A stretch of 64,000 nt of DNA from Hibiscus mutabilis. Its lineage: Eukaryota; Streptophyta; Magnoliopsida; Malvales; Malvaceae. Made by a program: the position numbers and the translations under genes. Shown one piece after another: positions 22,701 through 34,068 of the stretch. A model generated the notes under the pieces. The model saw only the letters and a program-made list of their open reading frames with translations, was not told the DNA's origin and did no database searches. The stretch is from contig CM033747.1 of the NCBI GenBank assembly GCA_019671005.1, positions 25,571,188 through 25,635,187 of the forward strand, written 5' to 3'. The first letter of the stretch is position 1, and each line of letters begins with the position of its first letter.

Positions 22701-23485
22701 AGAGTGTTGAAACACCATGGTCAAAGATGCTGAATATACATTCTCAATGATGTATGGCACCAGGTCTCATTCAAAGATACTCAATAGGGGATTTTGAGTG
22801 TATAGTGTACGTTTCCAATGCTGTGTGGCCACGAGTCTCACTCAGGTATTGTAGAGCATAAATCATACGTTCCTGATGTTGTGTGGCCCCGGGTCTCACT
22901 CTAGGTTTGTGGTTCTTACTTTTTGTGTTTTTGCTCAGATGATCTAGTGGGATCCTGGGTATGGTTGGGTCTTGTATGCCATGTATGATGACTTGCATGA
23001 TGAAAACATGTGTTTAGGTGACTAGTGATAGTGCCACGTGTTTGTTTATCTCTCCTTATTGCTCTTACTATCTTGCGTGTTTATGTTTATGATTAGCATG
23101 AAGTATAGTAGAGTAAATGTATATCATTGACCTTTGTAGGCTCAACACTCAGAATCATTAATTCCGTGCGTAGGTTGATCGTTGGATCGCGAGATCGAGA
23201 AGTACTATCAGTATGGGATTCCAGCAAGCAATGTTTACCATAGTACAATACTTGTATTTAATGGACCAAGTATTCATAGGACCTTACAATTTTTGAGTTT
23301 GTAATTCTATTTTTGAAATATTATTTTAATATATAGTGTTCAAACGCGGAGCTCCTATTTTGTAACGGATTTATACTTCTTATTTATTTACATTGATTAT
23401 GAATTGTTTAATGTTTTTATATGATGGCTAAATCTATGATTTATAAATGAAATCTTGGTTGGGTTGAATTTTGGGTTGACCTGAA
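22701..23485 (+). repeat. LTR B' fragment 2 (between elements B and C)
   Basis: Resumes the B' LTR broken at 13777, with AGTGTTGAAACACCATGG paralleling AGTGTTGCAACACCATGA in the B LTR. It continues through diverged tandem units and the GCGTAGGTTGATCG phrase to TTGGGTTGACCTGAA, where element C is inserted. The last 43 bp of B' reappear at 52299-52341. Confidence 0.7.
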
Positions 23486-24668
23486 TGATGTGAGCATGGA
23501 TCCACCGAAAGACGATCCAATCGAGTTTCCGTGAGGGCTAGTCATTCGAGCAAGAGCCAAACAATTCAAGGAAGCTCTCATAAGATTAATTGATCAAGCT
23601 TGGGGCATTGGGCAAGCTTTGGACGTTGGACTTGTGCCATGCAATCCATGCAATTTGTTGCATGTGAACATATTGAGTGAAAAGGGAACATTTTAATTTA
23701 TTTGAAGCTACATGTTTCTAATTGATGTTACATTTTAGTTAATTTATTTGTTGCTACATGTTTTTTTATATTTTTATTATTGTCACATTTTTATGTTCCC
23801 ATATTTATGTCACATTACATGTTATTTTCACCTATTATTAATTTGATTTTTGTGTTCACAAATTATGTCCTAGATGCATCCTACATGGCTAACCACATCA
23901 AGCTTGGAACAAAAACTCTTGGGATGCCACATGCATATTCATGAAGAGGTGGGAATATTCAAGGCATTAGATCCATACATTCACCAAGACCATTCATCTT
24001 TTGAAGCATGAATGTACGGAAAGGGGGAGTTACTTGGAAGTTTCTTTCACTTCCCAAAATAAGTGCATTGGCGATCATTCATCTATTCAAGCCTTGCACT
24101 TCCCAAAATAAGTGCATTGGATGGCATAAATGAAGATGTATGGAACATGCACATTGCCTTACTTTTGTATCTATTCATATGCCTTAGCCTTAGCCTATAA
24201 ATAGAGGCTTAATTCACTTTTGTAAACACAACTTTTATTTTAACAGAATTCAAGAGTGTTCTCTTTCTTTGTTCTTAATTGAACTCCTAGTGACTTATAA
24301 AGAATATCTTGTGGCATCAACCCTTTTCTTTTGAACTTATCACTATCCTTAATGTGGCGTTCAACCCCTATTTCCTTGTTATTAGTTAGTTCCTATATCC
24401 TTATAGATAGTGGGTCACGATCCTATTTCCTTGTTATTAGTTAAGAAACGGTATAAGTCTAGGGTCAACATTACATATAGTGTTTGTTCTCTCTTGGTTC
24501 CCCTTAACTTATTTCAAGCCTACCTACCATCACTATTCCCATATTTCATTTCTTTTTCAATCATTCCAAGCCCATTTGCAAACCTCCATCATTATCATAC
24601 TAAGTAAATTGATTTTGATCGAGAAATACAAGTGACTTAAACTCATACTCGAGGACGAGCACGCATCA
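23486..24668 (+). repeat. Element C 5' LTR
   Basis: Runs from TGATGTGAGC to CACGCATCA, just before the primer-binding site. It is about 200 bp longer than the 3' LTR, including a direct repeat of 'CACTTCCCAAAATAAGTGCATTGG' (24048-24071 and 24096-24119). In the first 145 bp I counted about 18 differences from the 3' LTR, many of them C/T and G/A transitions. Confidence 0.9.
24190..24198 (+). promoter_or_regulatory. TATA box of the element C 5' LTR
   Basis: TATAAATAG inside the 5' LTR, about 480 bp before its end. The corresponding site in the 3' LTR (52015-52023) reads TACAAATAG, a T-to-C change in the core. Confidence 0.6.
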
Positions 24669-24670
24669 TT

Positions 24671-24688
24671 TGGTATCAAGAGCTAGTT
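24671..24688 (+). promoter_or_regulatory. Element C primer-binding site (Met-type)
   Basis: TGGTATCAAGAGCTAGTT follows the 5' LTR after two bases. It resembles the Met-type plant primer-binding site and fixes the plus-strand orientation of C. Confidence 0.8.
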
Positions 24689-25188
24689 AAATCAAGGTAC
24701 TCGTTCATTTATTATTTAATTATCAATCTTATTATTTCTTTCTTTTCAGATTGTAAAAGAGAAAAAAAGAAGCAAAAGCAAAGAAAAAGAGAAGCAAAAG
24801 AAAAAAATAAGAGAAATATCGATAAAAGAAAGAATCAAAAGTGTTTTCGAGTACAAGAATCTTTTTCTGTTACTCGTTTCTTATGATTTGTAGCCACACA
24901 TCATTCTCTAGCTGGTTCTTTCTTAGCCTTTCCTTATTTTCCTAATCATTTTTCCTACCATACATATAATTTTGAAGTCAATTCTACAATGATCTTTTGG
25001 GAATTTCAAAGTAGTTCTCTTCAGAACTTAGAAAAAAAAATAAGAGTGGTAAAAGGCAAGAGTGTGTGAGAGCATTAGAGTGGATAAAAGCCAACATCGA
25101 GTGCAAACACGAGTAGAGCGTTTCTTTCTTTTCAAGTGAATTTTGTTGAGTTTTTTCTTTTAGTATTAATTTTTTTGCAAGGTACATC

Positions 25189-25559
25189 ATGTCTGATGCT
25201 TCCATACCAAACAATGGTCGTAAAGAAAACCCAGATCGAGTGAAAAAAAATTGATTCGAGAGTTAGATCGATTTCTTTGAATCCAACTAACAACAATGGA
25301 AGAATGTTTGGGTCGTTTGGTGGAAAGATCCGAACAAGGTTCATCTCACGGTTTTTGGAGGCCACGAGTCCCACTTAGGCAAAATCAAGATGACTACTAT
25401 AGTCAAAGTGAAAGAGAAAGTGACCAAGGTTCCAACTTCAATGCTAGGCGCCAAACACCAAGGAATCAAGGTCCAAGGAATCAAAACCAAGTGGATGACA
25501 ATCTTAGCAGCATCTGAATGGCTATTCCTCCTTTCCAATGGAAGACTGACCTAGAAGCC
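25189..25559 (+). pseudogene. Element C gag, 5' part
   Basis: A plausible ATG at 25189 opens gag after a 500-bp leader. The sequence is frameshifted within 100 bp. The better-preserved frame (25296-25517) encodes a polar, Arg/Gln-rich stretch, and a piece just past its stop corresponds to the 'PPFQ.K.D.EAY' entry of the gag homology domain. It is cut by element D at 25559 and resumes at 47213. The five bases AAGCC at 25555-25559 are the left target duplication of D. Confidence 0.8.
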
Positions 25560-28500
25560 TGTAACCCCCTCGACCCGGCCTAGACGTATGACCGAACTGA
25601 GGAAGAAAGGTTACGAAAAATCGGTCCATTTTTTATCTTTTATCTTGTCTAGATACAAATTATTATTCTTACATATTCATACTTGCAACGGGTGGATTTT
25701 CAGAGAAATCAAAGCACGGGAAAGCCACCAATAGCGTATTATGCATTTCAGGGACTAAATTCCAAAACTGATAATTTTAAGGACCAAAACTGAAATTAAA
25801 GTTACCAATCCTCAACTAGTCCATTTTCAAGCTCACAAGACAAATTTCAAGTTAAAACGATCATCCAATCTTATACAATTGCATTTACAAGATTCAGGGA
25901 CCAAAATGAAAGAACCATAAACCTTCAAGATTCCAAAATAACCAATTTAACGGTAGCCGTACCGATACACCCACAAGTGTTTCGATACGCCCTTATGTTT
26001 TCAAAAACTCAGATTCCATTAGCTTAAACTCGTACTAAAACGCTTGATCGCGTATCGAAACGCCTGGCAAAAATGCCTGTGACTGTATCGAAACACCTGT
26101 TCGAGTACCAAAACGCTATGCCTAAAAAGGCTTGTCCATATCGAAACACCTACCCGCGTATAGAAACGCTATGCCTGTAATGGCCTAGCCGTACCGGTAT
26201 GGGGTTACCTTTTCGATACTCTTGGACCTGTAATGTCCTAAATTGCTGTTTAAACACACTTTAATGGGAACCAAACCACTTATACATGCTTCAAACACAT
26301 ATACAACATTACCAAAATACATTTCCCACCAAAGCAACATAGAAACATTAATCAAAATGGCATTCATACAAACTTGATGACCTATAGGCATGCTTCCTAA
26401 ACACTCCACCAAACTTACCAAATTGCTCAGTTAGACAATTACCAGCATAGACACCATACCAACATCACTTTAATACTATATTCAACATGTTAAGCTCATC
26501 AAAGCATGCCATCCAAGAAAAACCATCTAGATGCACACCTAGGTAACCTCATAACATCAACCATGGGTAACGATGCACAACAAACTTAACATCATCAATC
26601 AAACTCTGAAATCACATCATTACACACGCTCAAAACTAGGGAAAAACAGAATTACAAATCACGAAATCCATGGCGAACACATTGCCTTATTAACCGGAAA
26701 CACAAACCGAGTTCATACTCAAAATTGCTTTGCCTCTTGGACCACTACACTTTGGCTTTGCTGCCCCAAGCCTTAATGTTCTGCATCATTAGGAAAAAGA
26801 GAGCGTAAGCAAACTTGCTTAGTGAGGATGCTCTTAAAACAATAATGCATTAAAACCCTTGAAAACCAACACTTGTTTTCAAACCATGCTTATGACCTAA
26901 GCAAGTTCCAATGGTTCCAAAACAAAATAGCATATCGACCATATGCAAAACAATATATATTCCACATGCTTAAGTCCCAAAGCATTAAATACAAAACCAT
27001 GCTTACATCCCAAAGCATTAAATACAGAACCATGCTTAAATCCCAAAGCATTAAATACAGATTCAACATTAGAATTCTCATATATTGGTAGTTATAGTGA
27101 CCCCGGATAGTCGAACACTATCCTTGATTAGCCAACCGCTAACCTTTAGTTATCCGACCGTTAACTTTACACATTGGATACACGAATCTCCCTTGATGAC
27201 CGACCATCATCAAAACTACCCCATGTCGACCGCATGGCTTTATAATCTTGCCGACTGCAATCTTTACCTCAACAAGGGGAACTGACCGTTCAACCCAAGT
27301 GATAACAACATAGTCCGGGTAGCCGACCGCTATACCTCAAGGACTCTTAACCCATGATCGATTTTTAACCATATTATAATGCACTTTATCCTATGGCATG
27401 CCAACTATATCCGAATGTTTCCTTACCTTGTCACATAGCCAATATATCATTTACAAAACCGTTTACTCATTGTTTTACAATGCATTACACAAAATCCCCA
27501 CTTATGCAAATCACATTGCCATAGCAACATCACATTCCCGGCCGGAATAAAACCAATGCTCACTAGCATTTAACATACTTTTCAAACACTTCATATGTAC
27601 TTAAAATCATGCATTTACAGTAAGTAAAACCAACAATTTTTACGACTAAAAAATGAATCACACATGCTCATATCCGAACTGATATTAAAGAACAAAGGAT
27701 GGAAACTTACTTCCAAGCTTAGGTAAGTGTTTCAAACTTAACCTATACTTCCAAAACCACTTTCAAGCCTTTGAAAGACTTTTAAAACCGTTTTCACTCA
27801 CCGATTTCACATCGCCTCGCTTGTTATCGTGAAACAAGCTCCCGACAAGCCATAAACCACCTCAAGATGCTACGCCTTGATTATCCCCTATTTTGGCCAC
27901 ACAAAACCAGAGGAAACATGCATTAAAATGCATCCAAGTCTCTGTTTCAAACCAAAATCCAACAGCTCTCAATATGCTTACTCAAAACTTATCCAAAATC
28001 TACCGTAATCAACCTCAACCACTTCCCAATCTTAACCCAGCCATATTACAATGATTCAATTCATCAAACTTCATCAATTAACATCTAAAAACCCTTTTAC
28101 AACGTCCTTTTACTTCCAACAATGATCAAACTCCAAAAAATAACCCAAAAACCATTAACTAACAACCTAACAATTAGAGATTCAACCAATTTCGAGATTC
28201 CCTTGTTAAAAACAACTTATCCACAATATAACACATCCAAAATAAGATTTAAATCAATCTTTAACACTGGAAAAACAGATCCACTTCAAAAATCACAAGA
28301 TTCCATTAATTAACCCTCAATTAAACAAAATTCCATAATTAAACAATTAAAACCCATTAGAAAACATATATAAAGAGTCAAGAACTTGGGGATTTCAGTA
28401 AAGAACCTTTCATTAGAGGAGAAGAACGAAACTTACCTCCAATGAGTGAGTTTCCCTTTACTTGGATGTTTTCCTCTTGAAAAACAATGAGATTCAATAA

Positions 28501-29055
28501 GATTTTTGAGAAAACAAATTAAAGAATCATTTAGAAAATCATAGGATTAAGAAACAAGATCATTACCTTGAATCTCTGATAGGAAAAAGAGTGTTTGACT
28601 GAGAGTATTTTGAGAGAAAATATGAGAGAAATAAAGTTACATCAAATTGTGATTTGAAAAAATAACTACATTTTAACTAAATCCTTATTAATTTCTTTAA
28701 TTAAAACTCTTTTAAAAATAATCCTAATTAAGAGAAAACTCAAATTAGACCAAATGGTAAAATAGCTCCTTAAAGATTCAAAGTTTTGACTCTTTGCAAA
28801 ACAGTCACCTTTTAAAAATAGTTTTCAAAAATTGCATTTTCGTCACTAGCCAAAATGTCACCCTTCCAAAGCTTATTTTCCAAGATTGCTTCCATCAATA
28901 TTTTTAGTATATTAAAATAGGATTTTTAAAATTTTTTCCATGTTTTTATCTTTCAAAAAAATATTTGTTCCCGAAACTGACTAAAATCTCTAACCCGGTC
29001 CACCGAACCGTCTAAATAGCCTGGAAACTGCTAAGCCCAAAACCGGGGCGTTACA
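25560..29055 (-). repeat. Element D 3' LTR (complete, 3.5 kb)
   Basis: On the minus strand it starts TGTAACGCCCCGG (29055) and ends GGGGGTTACA (25560). The half from 27371 to 29055 matches the truncated 5' LTR. The half 25560-27370 has no partner in the window. It contains repeated 'CATGCTTAAATCCCAAAGCATTAAATAC' phrases at 26967-27060. In a 150-bp sample near 28440-28590 I counted eight differences from the 5' LTR; in the terminal 79 bp I counted thirteen. Confidence 0.9.
26965..27062. repeat. Short tandem repeat in the D 3' LTR
   Basis: About three 34-bp copies of a unit containing CATGCTTAARTCCCAAAGCATTAAATAC. The region lies in the half of the LTR that has no partner copy. Confidence 0.8.
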
Positions 29056-29070
29056 ACTCTTCCCCTCTTA
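29056..29070 (-). promoter_or_regulatory. Element D polypurine tract
   Basis: On the minus strand this reads TAAGAGGGGAAGAGT, immediately before the 3' LTR start TGTAACGCC. It sets the minus orientation of D. Confidence 0.85.
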
Positions 29071-29077
29071 AGAAATT

Positions 29078-29473
29078 TCATCCACAAAATTTACCTAGAG
29101 GAAAAAGATGCTGAAATTGCTCCAACATGTCCGCCTTACTTTCCCAAGTGGCTTCCTCGACACCTCGATGTCGCCACAAAACTTTAACCAGTTCTATCGT
29201 CTTACCACGTAGAACCTTGCTGCTGGAATCAAGGATTTCCATCGGCTCCTCATCAAAGGATAAATCCAGTCTCAACTCAATATGCTCCACCGACATAACG
29301 TGTGAAGGATCCGAATGATACCTCCGTAGCATAGATACATGAAACACATCATGTATTTTCTCAAGCTCAGGAGGTAACCTCAACCGATAATCCATAGGAC
29401 CAACACACTCCACGATCTCATACAGTCCAATAAAACTCGGACTAAGCTTACCCTTACGTCCAAACCGCATCAC
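29078..29473 (-). pseudogene. Element D integrase C-terminus with chromodomain-like end
   Basis: An open stretch of 131 codons. It begins with 'FGRKGKLSPSFIGLYEIVE', the GPF/Y-like module of gypsy integrases, and continues through 'LPPELEKIHDVFHVSMLR'. It ends with a chromodomain-like segment, 'PMEILDSSSKVLRGKTIE', then 'VKVLWRHRGVEEATWE'. The chromodomain marks the chromovirus branch and is thought to guide integration to marked chromatin. It is separated from the upstream integrase core by a stop at 29474-29512. Confidence 0.85.
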
Positions 29474-29548
29474 CTTCTTCTACGGTGACACTTTCAGGAA
29501 CACACGATCGCCCACCGCTTATTCAATTTCCCTACGCTTCAAATCCGC

Positions 29549-30421
29549 CTAAGATTTCTCCAGATCCCCATTCAAGCGTTCACACACAAGCTTAACTTTC
29601 CCATCCGTGTCTTTTAATACACGTGGCAAGGAAACATGCTTTTCCCCTACCTCAGCCCAACACAAGGGCGTACGACAACTCTGGCCATACAATGCCTCAA
29701 ATGGTGTCATCTGTATACTCACTTGATACCTGTTATTATAAGCAAATTCAACCAATGGTAAATGCTTCTCCCAGGTTCCTTGGAACTCAATAATACAACA
29801 CCTCAGCATATCCTCTGAGACCTGGATAACACGCTCAGACTGCCCACTGTCTGAGGATGATATGCGGTACTAAAACTCAACCTATAACCCAAAGCCTAAT
29901 GTAAACATCTCTAAAACCTTGATGTGAACCTCGGGTCTCTATCCGAGACGATAGACTTAGGTACCTCGTGCAAACACGCAATCTCAGATATATATAAATC
30001 CGCTACCTTGTTCAAGGTGTACATCGTATACACTGGCAGAAAATTCGCACACTTTGTAAACGATCAACAATCACCCAAATGGAATCCTTTTTAGCCAGTG
30101 TCAACGGTAACCTGTCACGAAGTCCATGGTGATTCTGTCCCATTTCCATTCTGAGATTTTCAAAGTTTGCAACAACCCAGAAGGAAACTGATGTTCAGCC
30201 TTAACCCCCTGACACACCATACACTTGGACACAAACTCAGCCACATCATTTTTTAAACCAAACCAGTAGTACCTTTCCTTCAAATCACGATACATCTTGG
30301 TACTACCTGGATGCATAGCAAAATGAATAGGATGTGCTTTCGCCAAAATAATGTGCCTCAGCTCCAAAACTTCTGGCACCACTATTCGACCCTTAAAGCA
30401 CAAAACAACCATCATCATCAA
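29549..30421 (-). pseudogene. Element D integrase, zinc-finger and core, frameshifted
   Basis: The N-terminal HHCC zinc-binding module is readable at 30421-30101: 'AHPIHFAMHPGSTKMY' followed by 'KCMVCQG'. The first catalytic Asp lies in 'WDRITMDFVTG' at its end. A frameshift then breaks the core, and the part around the second Asp (29810-30100) is readable only in pieces. A later segment (29809-29549) holds 'LPLVEFAYNNRYQVSIQMTP' and 'FEALYGQSCRTPLCW'. It would insert the retrotransposon cDNA, but is inactive as it stands. Confidence 0.85.
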
Positions 30422-30900
30422 AATGAAAATTCGTCAGATTACCATATGCTATGTCCTTAATATGAGGAACCAAAGAATCATCAAACAATTGCTTAGCCTT
30501 AATCATTTGTGACAACGTAGGCTTAACTTGCAATTCAGCCAACAAGCTAGCTATCTGTGTCACACTCAACTTCGCAAACATCGCTCTAAGCTCAACCGCT
30601 ACCGTACGACTCAATGCATCCGCAACAACATTGGCTTTTCCAAAATGATACTCAATTGTCAAGTCGTAATCCTTAAGCAACTCCAGCCACCTTCGTTGCC
30701 TAAGGTTCAAATCCTTTTGAGACATCAAATATTTCAAACTCTTATGATCTGTGAAAACCACACACTTCTCACCATAAAGGTAGTGTCGCCAAATCTTCAT
30801 GGCAAACACCGCAGCTGCAAGCTCCAAATCATGAGTTGGATAGTTGCGCTCATGAACCTTCAACTGCCTCGACTCATAGGCCACAACCTTTCCATCCTAC
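30393..30900 (-). pseudogene. Element D RNase H domain (cut by element E)
   Basis: An open stretch of 163 codons. It carries 'YPTHDLELAAAVFAMKIWRH' (catalytic Glu), 'VFTDHKSLKYL' (catalytic Asp) and 'GKANVVADALSR' (last Asp) in the correct order. The N-terminal piece with the first Asp (YDAS-like) lies on the other side of element E, near 43021-43080. The downstream end runs into the linker before integrase. Confidence 0.9.
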
Positions 30901-31374
30901 TGTAGCGATGTCATTTTTTCGCTAAAAACAGGGTTTTCGAAGTGTTTGTGATTTTCGGGTATAAAACGTTTATTCCGTGGGGGTTTTTTACCGCATTTTA
31001 TTTAAAAATTGGAGTCGCCACCGGCCACTTAGGTAGGCCGGACACCATAAAACCAGAGATTCAAAAACTTTGAGTTCGGGAGTCGGTTACGGATGGGGAA
31101 GGATTAGCACCCCTACACCGCCCAAAATTGGTACTTTAATAATTGCCGCTTTATTAATGTTAGATTTTTCGGATTAAAGTGACGATTAGTTTAAAATTCG
31201 GTTATAATTGCGAATAAATTTTAAAGGCCCCGTTATCTGAGGGTAAACGCTCAACCACTATCACTACGCCTGATACTGGCCCCGTTTACGCTCGGATAAA
31301 AGGACACCACATTGACAATTTATATATTCCATTATGCAAACTTAGTGAGCAAAATATATATCATGGCAAATAAT

Positions 31375-31800
31375 TTAAATACAATACAAATAAATATTAA
31401 CATAATAAAATACTAATCTAATAAAATATTAATCTAAAACATACATACATAAATATTAATCTAACTCATAAATAAAAACATATCTAGCATAAATAAAATA
31501 CTAACATTCATAAATATTAATCTAACACATAAATAAAAACAAATTCAACATAAATAAAATACTATTCTAAAACATACATACATAAATATTAATCTAACTC
31601 ATAAATAAAAAACATATCTAACATAAATAAAATACTAACATTCATAAATATTAATTTAAAACACAAATAAATATTATTCTAACACATAAATAAAAACGAA
31701 TCTAACATAAATAAAATATAAAACACAAATTTAAAACATATTAAATACTAATCTAAATCATAAACATACAAACTAAAAAATAAGACTACAATTTTAAAAT
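31375..31800. repeat. AT-rich tandem repeats in the E LTR
   Basis: Imperfect repeats of phrases such as CATAAATATTAATCTAA and CATAAATAAAATACTAA, with a longer period: the string ACATACATACATAAATATTAA recurs at about 31439 and 31569. The same block is in the 5' LTR at 42105-42530. Confidence 0.75.
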
Positions 31801-32134
31801 AACTAATACTTCATTAAATTATAAAAATTACAACACTAATAAAAAGGGAAAAAAATATACCTAACTAGGAGCTCGAATGACGAACCCCGAACCCCACCGA
31901 GATCTACCACGACCTCTCCAAAAATATTAACTAGATCGGATCCTAAAATAGGACCCCGATCGAATGTTGGATCGAACCAACTGGGGCCGAGGGCACTGCC
32001 CCCAACCCCGGCCAGCCTTGCGGCCGACCATGGCTCCCATGAATTGGGTGCCAATTCAATTGCCAATTCATGGAAATTTTTGGCGTGCCATTTTTCTCCC
32101 AATTGGGCGTGAAATTGCCTGCCCCCATGCCTTG

Positions 32135-32142
32135 TATTTATA
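32135..32142 (-). promoter_or_regulatory. TATA box of the E 3' LTR
   Basis: On the minus strand this reads TATAAATA inside CCTATAAATACAAGGCATG, about 175 bp into the LTR from its 5' end. The 5' LTR has the same motif at 42849-42856, where it would drive transcription of the element. Confidence 0.65.
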
Positions 32143-32295
32143 GGCATGGGGTGGGTGAAATGGGGTGACGTGGCCATCGCAGAGCCACTCAAATTTCTTT
32201 TTTTTTGATTTTTTATATTAATTTTTATTATTATTTTTTTGATATTTTATATTAATAATTTTACTATTATAATAACACTAATAACACTAAAACCC

Positions 32296-32384
32296 GGTCA
32301 AAAATGAGTGATTACAGTTGCCCCTCTTTGCTTGTTCTTGTGAAACGAGGACAAAGCAAAGATCAAAAGCACTCATTTTTGACC
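32296..32384. other. Two-tier inverted repeat across the E polypurine tract/LTR junction
   Basis: The outer arms are GGTCAAAAATGAGTG (32296-32310, inside the LTR) and its perfect complement CACTCATTTTTGACC (32370-32384, internal). The inner arms are CTTTGCTTGTTCT (32326-32338) and AGGACAAAGCAAAG (32348-32361), pairing with one bulge and one G-T pair around a 9-nt loop. The polypurine tract and the LTR edge lie between the outer and inner left arms. Element G has the same arrangement at 60978-61065. Confidence 0.75.
32317..32330 (-). promoter_or_regulatory. Element E polypurine tract
   Basis: On the minus strand it reads CAAAGAGGGGCAAC directly before the LTR start TGTAATCACTC. Element G has the near-identical CAAAGAGGGGCAGT at the same place. 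Confidence 0.8.
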
Positions 32385-32469
32385 TACATCCTTGTCTTTG
32401 GCTTCGGAATCACGTGTTCTTCTGGAACTCTTCGCTATTCCTTAGCTGAATCTTCAAGCTCGTAAGTTG

Positions 32470-33305
32470 TTCCTATATAGAACTTCTTCACCTTCTGATC
32501 TTGGAATTACAGGTCCTCCCTATATAGGACCTTTCATTCTGAAGTCTTGAGTTACGAGTCCCTCATATATGGAACTTTTCACTCTGAGACGGTAAACTTT
32601 GGAGTCCTTCCTATATAGAACTCTTCACCTTAAACGCTGGTTTCTCCTATATAAAACCTTTTGCGCCACAGATGGATTCTTCCGACTAGGAGTTCCTCCT
32701 ATATAGAACTGCTAGTCTTCAAACCCTGGAGCCACCAGTCCTTCCTATATAGAACTTTTAGCTTCTGAAATCTCAGAGCTACGGGTTCTTCCTATATAGA
32801 ACCTCTCACTCTAAGACAGTAAAGCTCAGAGCCCTTCCTATATAGGACTCTTCGCTTTAAACACAATAGGTTTTCCCTATATAAAACCTTGTGTATCATG
32901 GGTGAATTCCTTCGGCTGGGAGTTCTTCCTATATAGAACTGCTAGTCTTCACCCTGGAGCTGCAAGCCCTTCCTATATAAAACTTTCAAACAAAAAATCT
33001 CGGAGCTACTGATTCTTCCTATATAGAATCTTTTACTCTAAGACAGTGAAGCTCGGAGCCCTTCCTATATAAGACTCTTCGCTTTCAACACAATAGGTTT
33101 TCCTATATAACCTTGTGTGTCATGGGTGAATTCCTTCGGCTGGGAGTTCTTCCTATATAGAACTGCTAGTCTTCACCCTAGAGCTGTAAGTCCTTCCTAT
33201 ATAAAACTTTCAGCTTCTGAAATCTTGGAGCGGCGGATTCTTCCTACATAGAACCTCTTGCTACGGGAGCTTGAAAATATAGGCCCTTCCTATATAGAAC
33301 CTTTA
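32470..33305. repeat. Array of TTCCTATATAGAAC units, about 227-bp higher-order period
   Basis: About 19 copies of a core like CTTCCTATATAGAAC, spaced 37-51 bp apart. Longer matches recur at about 227 bp: the phrase GCTCRGAGCCCTTCCTATATA appears at 32824 and at 33051, and a third related copy near 32600. The array lies just inside the 3' end of element E, between its polypurine tract and the 43-bp array. It is untranslated in any plausible model. Confidence 0.85.
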
Positions 33306-33437
33306 TCTTCAATTTTTTTTTCTCTTTTTCCTTTTTTTTCTGCTCTCTTTTTTCTTTTTCCTTCATTTTTATTTTTTACAAGACTGTTGATATCTTTGGA
33401 CTTACGCTACTAAGGCTGCCGAAATCTTTCTTCAATT

Positions 33438-34068
33438 TGGGGATTCACGCCGAAAATGGCTACCAATCTTTCTTTAAATTTTGGGGACTCACGCCGAAGG
33501 TGGCTGCCAATCTTTCTTCAAATTTTCGGGACTCACGCCGAAGGTGGCTGCCAAACTTTCTTCAAATTTTAAGGACTCACGCCGAAGGTGGCTGCCAAAA
33601 CTTCTTCAAATTTAGGGACTCACGCCGAAAATGGCCGCCAAAACTTCTTCAAATTTAGGGACTCACGCCGGAAATGGCCGCCAAAACTTCTTCAAATTTA
33701 GGGGCTCACGCCGAAAATGGCCGGGACTCACGCCGAAAATGGCCGCCAAAACTTCTTCAAATTTAGGGACTCACACCGAAAATGGCCGCCAAAACTTCTT
33801 CAAATTTAGGGACTCACGCCGAAAATGGCTGCCAAAACTTCTTCAAATTTAGGGACTCACGCCGAAAATGGCCGCCAAAACTTTCTTCAAATTTAGGGAC
33901 TCACGCCGAAAATGGCCGCCAAAACTTCTTCAAATTTAGGGACTCACACCGAAAATGGCCGCCAAAACTTCTTCAAATTTAGGGACTCACGCCAGAAATG
34001 GCTACCAAAACTTCTTCAAATTTAGGGACTCACGCCAAAAATGGCCGCCAAAACTTCTTCAATGAAAT
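33438..34068. repeat. 43-bp tandem array, about 15 copies
   Basis: The repeat unit is GGGACTCACGCCGAAAATGG followed by CCGCCAAAACTTCTTCAAATTTA, 43-44 bp long. The first copies are more diverged (CCGAAGGTGGCTGCC). Copy 7, near 33703, is truncated and followed at once by a full copy. Open frames that cross the array encode repeated 'THAENGRQNFFKF' type peptides only because the unit length shifts frame by one each time. There is no sign of a real protein. Confidence 0.9.

Larger units (their letters stand above)
30901..32316 (-). repeat. Element E 3' LTR
   Basis: On the minus strand it starts TGTAATCACTC (32316) and ends in CATCGCTACA (30901). Over the last roughly 310 bp I counted about nine substitutions plus small indels against the 5' LTR. 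It contains an AT-rich block of ATAAATATTAATCTAA-type repeats (31375-31800). Confidence 0.95.

Noticed and set aside
31836..32192. 118-codon gene in the E LTR
   Set aside because: It lies across the TATA box region of the LTR, its copy in the other LTR is shorter and interrupted, and no domain is recognisable.
33437..33982. A repeat protein encoded by the 43-bp array
   Set aside because: The unit length is not a multiple of three, so the same peptide phrase only reappears as different open frames. It lies antisense to the element, at its 3' untranslated end.
33438..34068. CRISPR-like array
   Set aside because: The repeats are contiguous with no unique spacers, inside a plant LTR retrotransposon.
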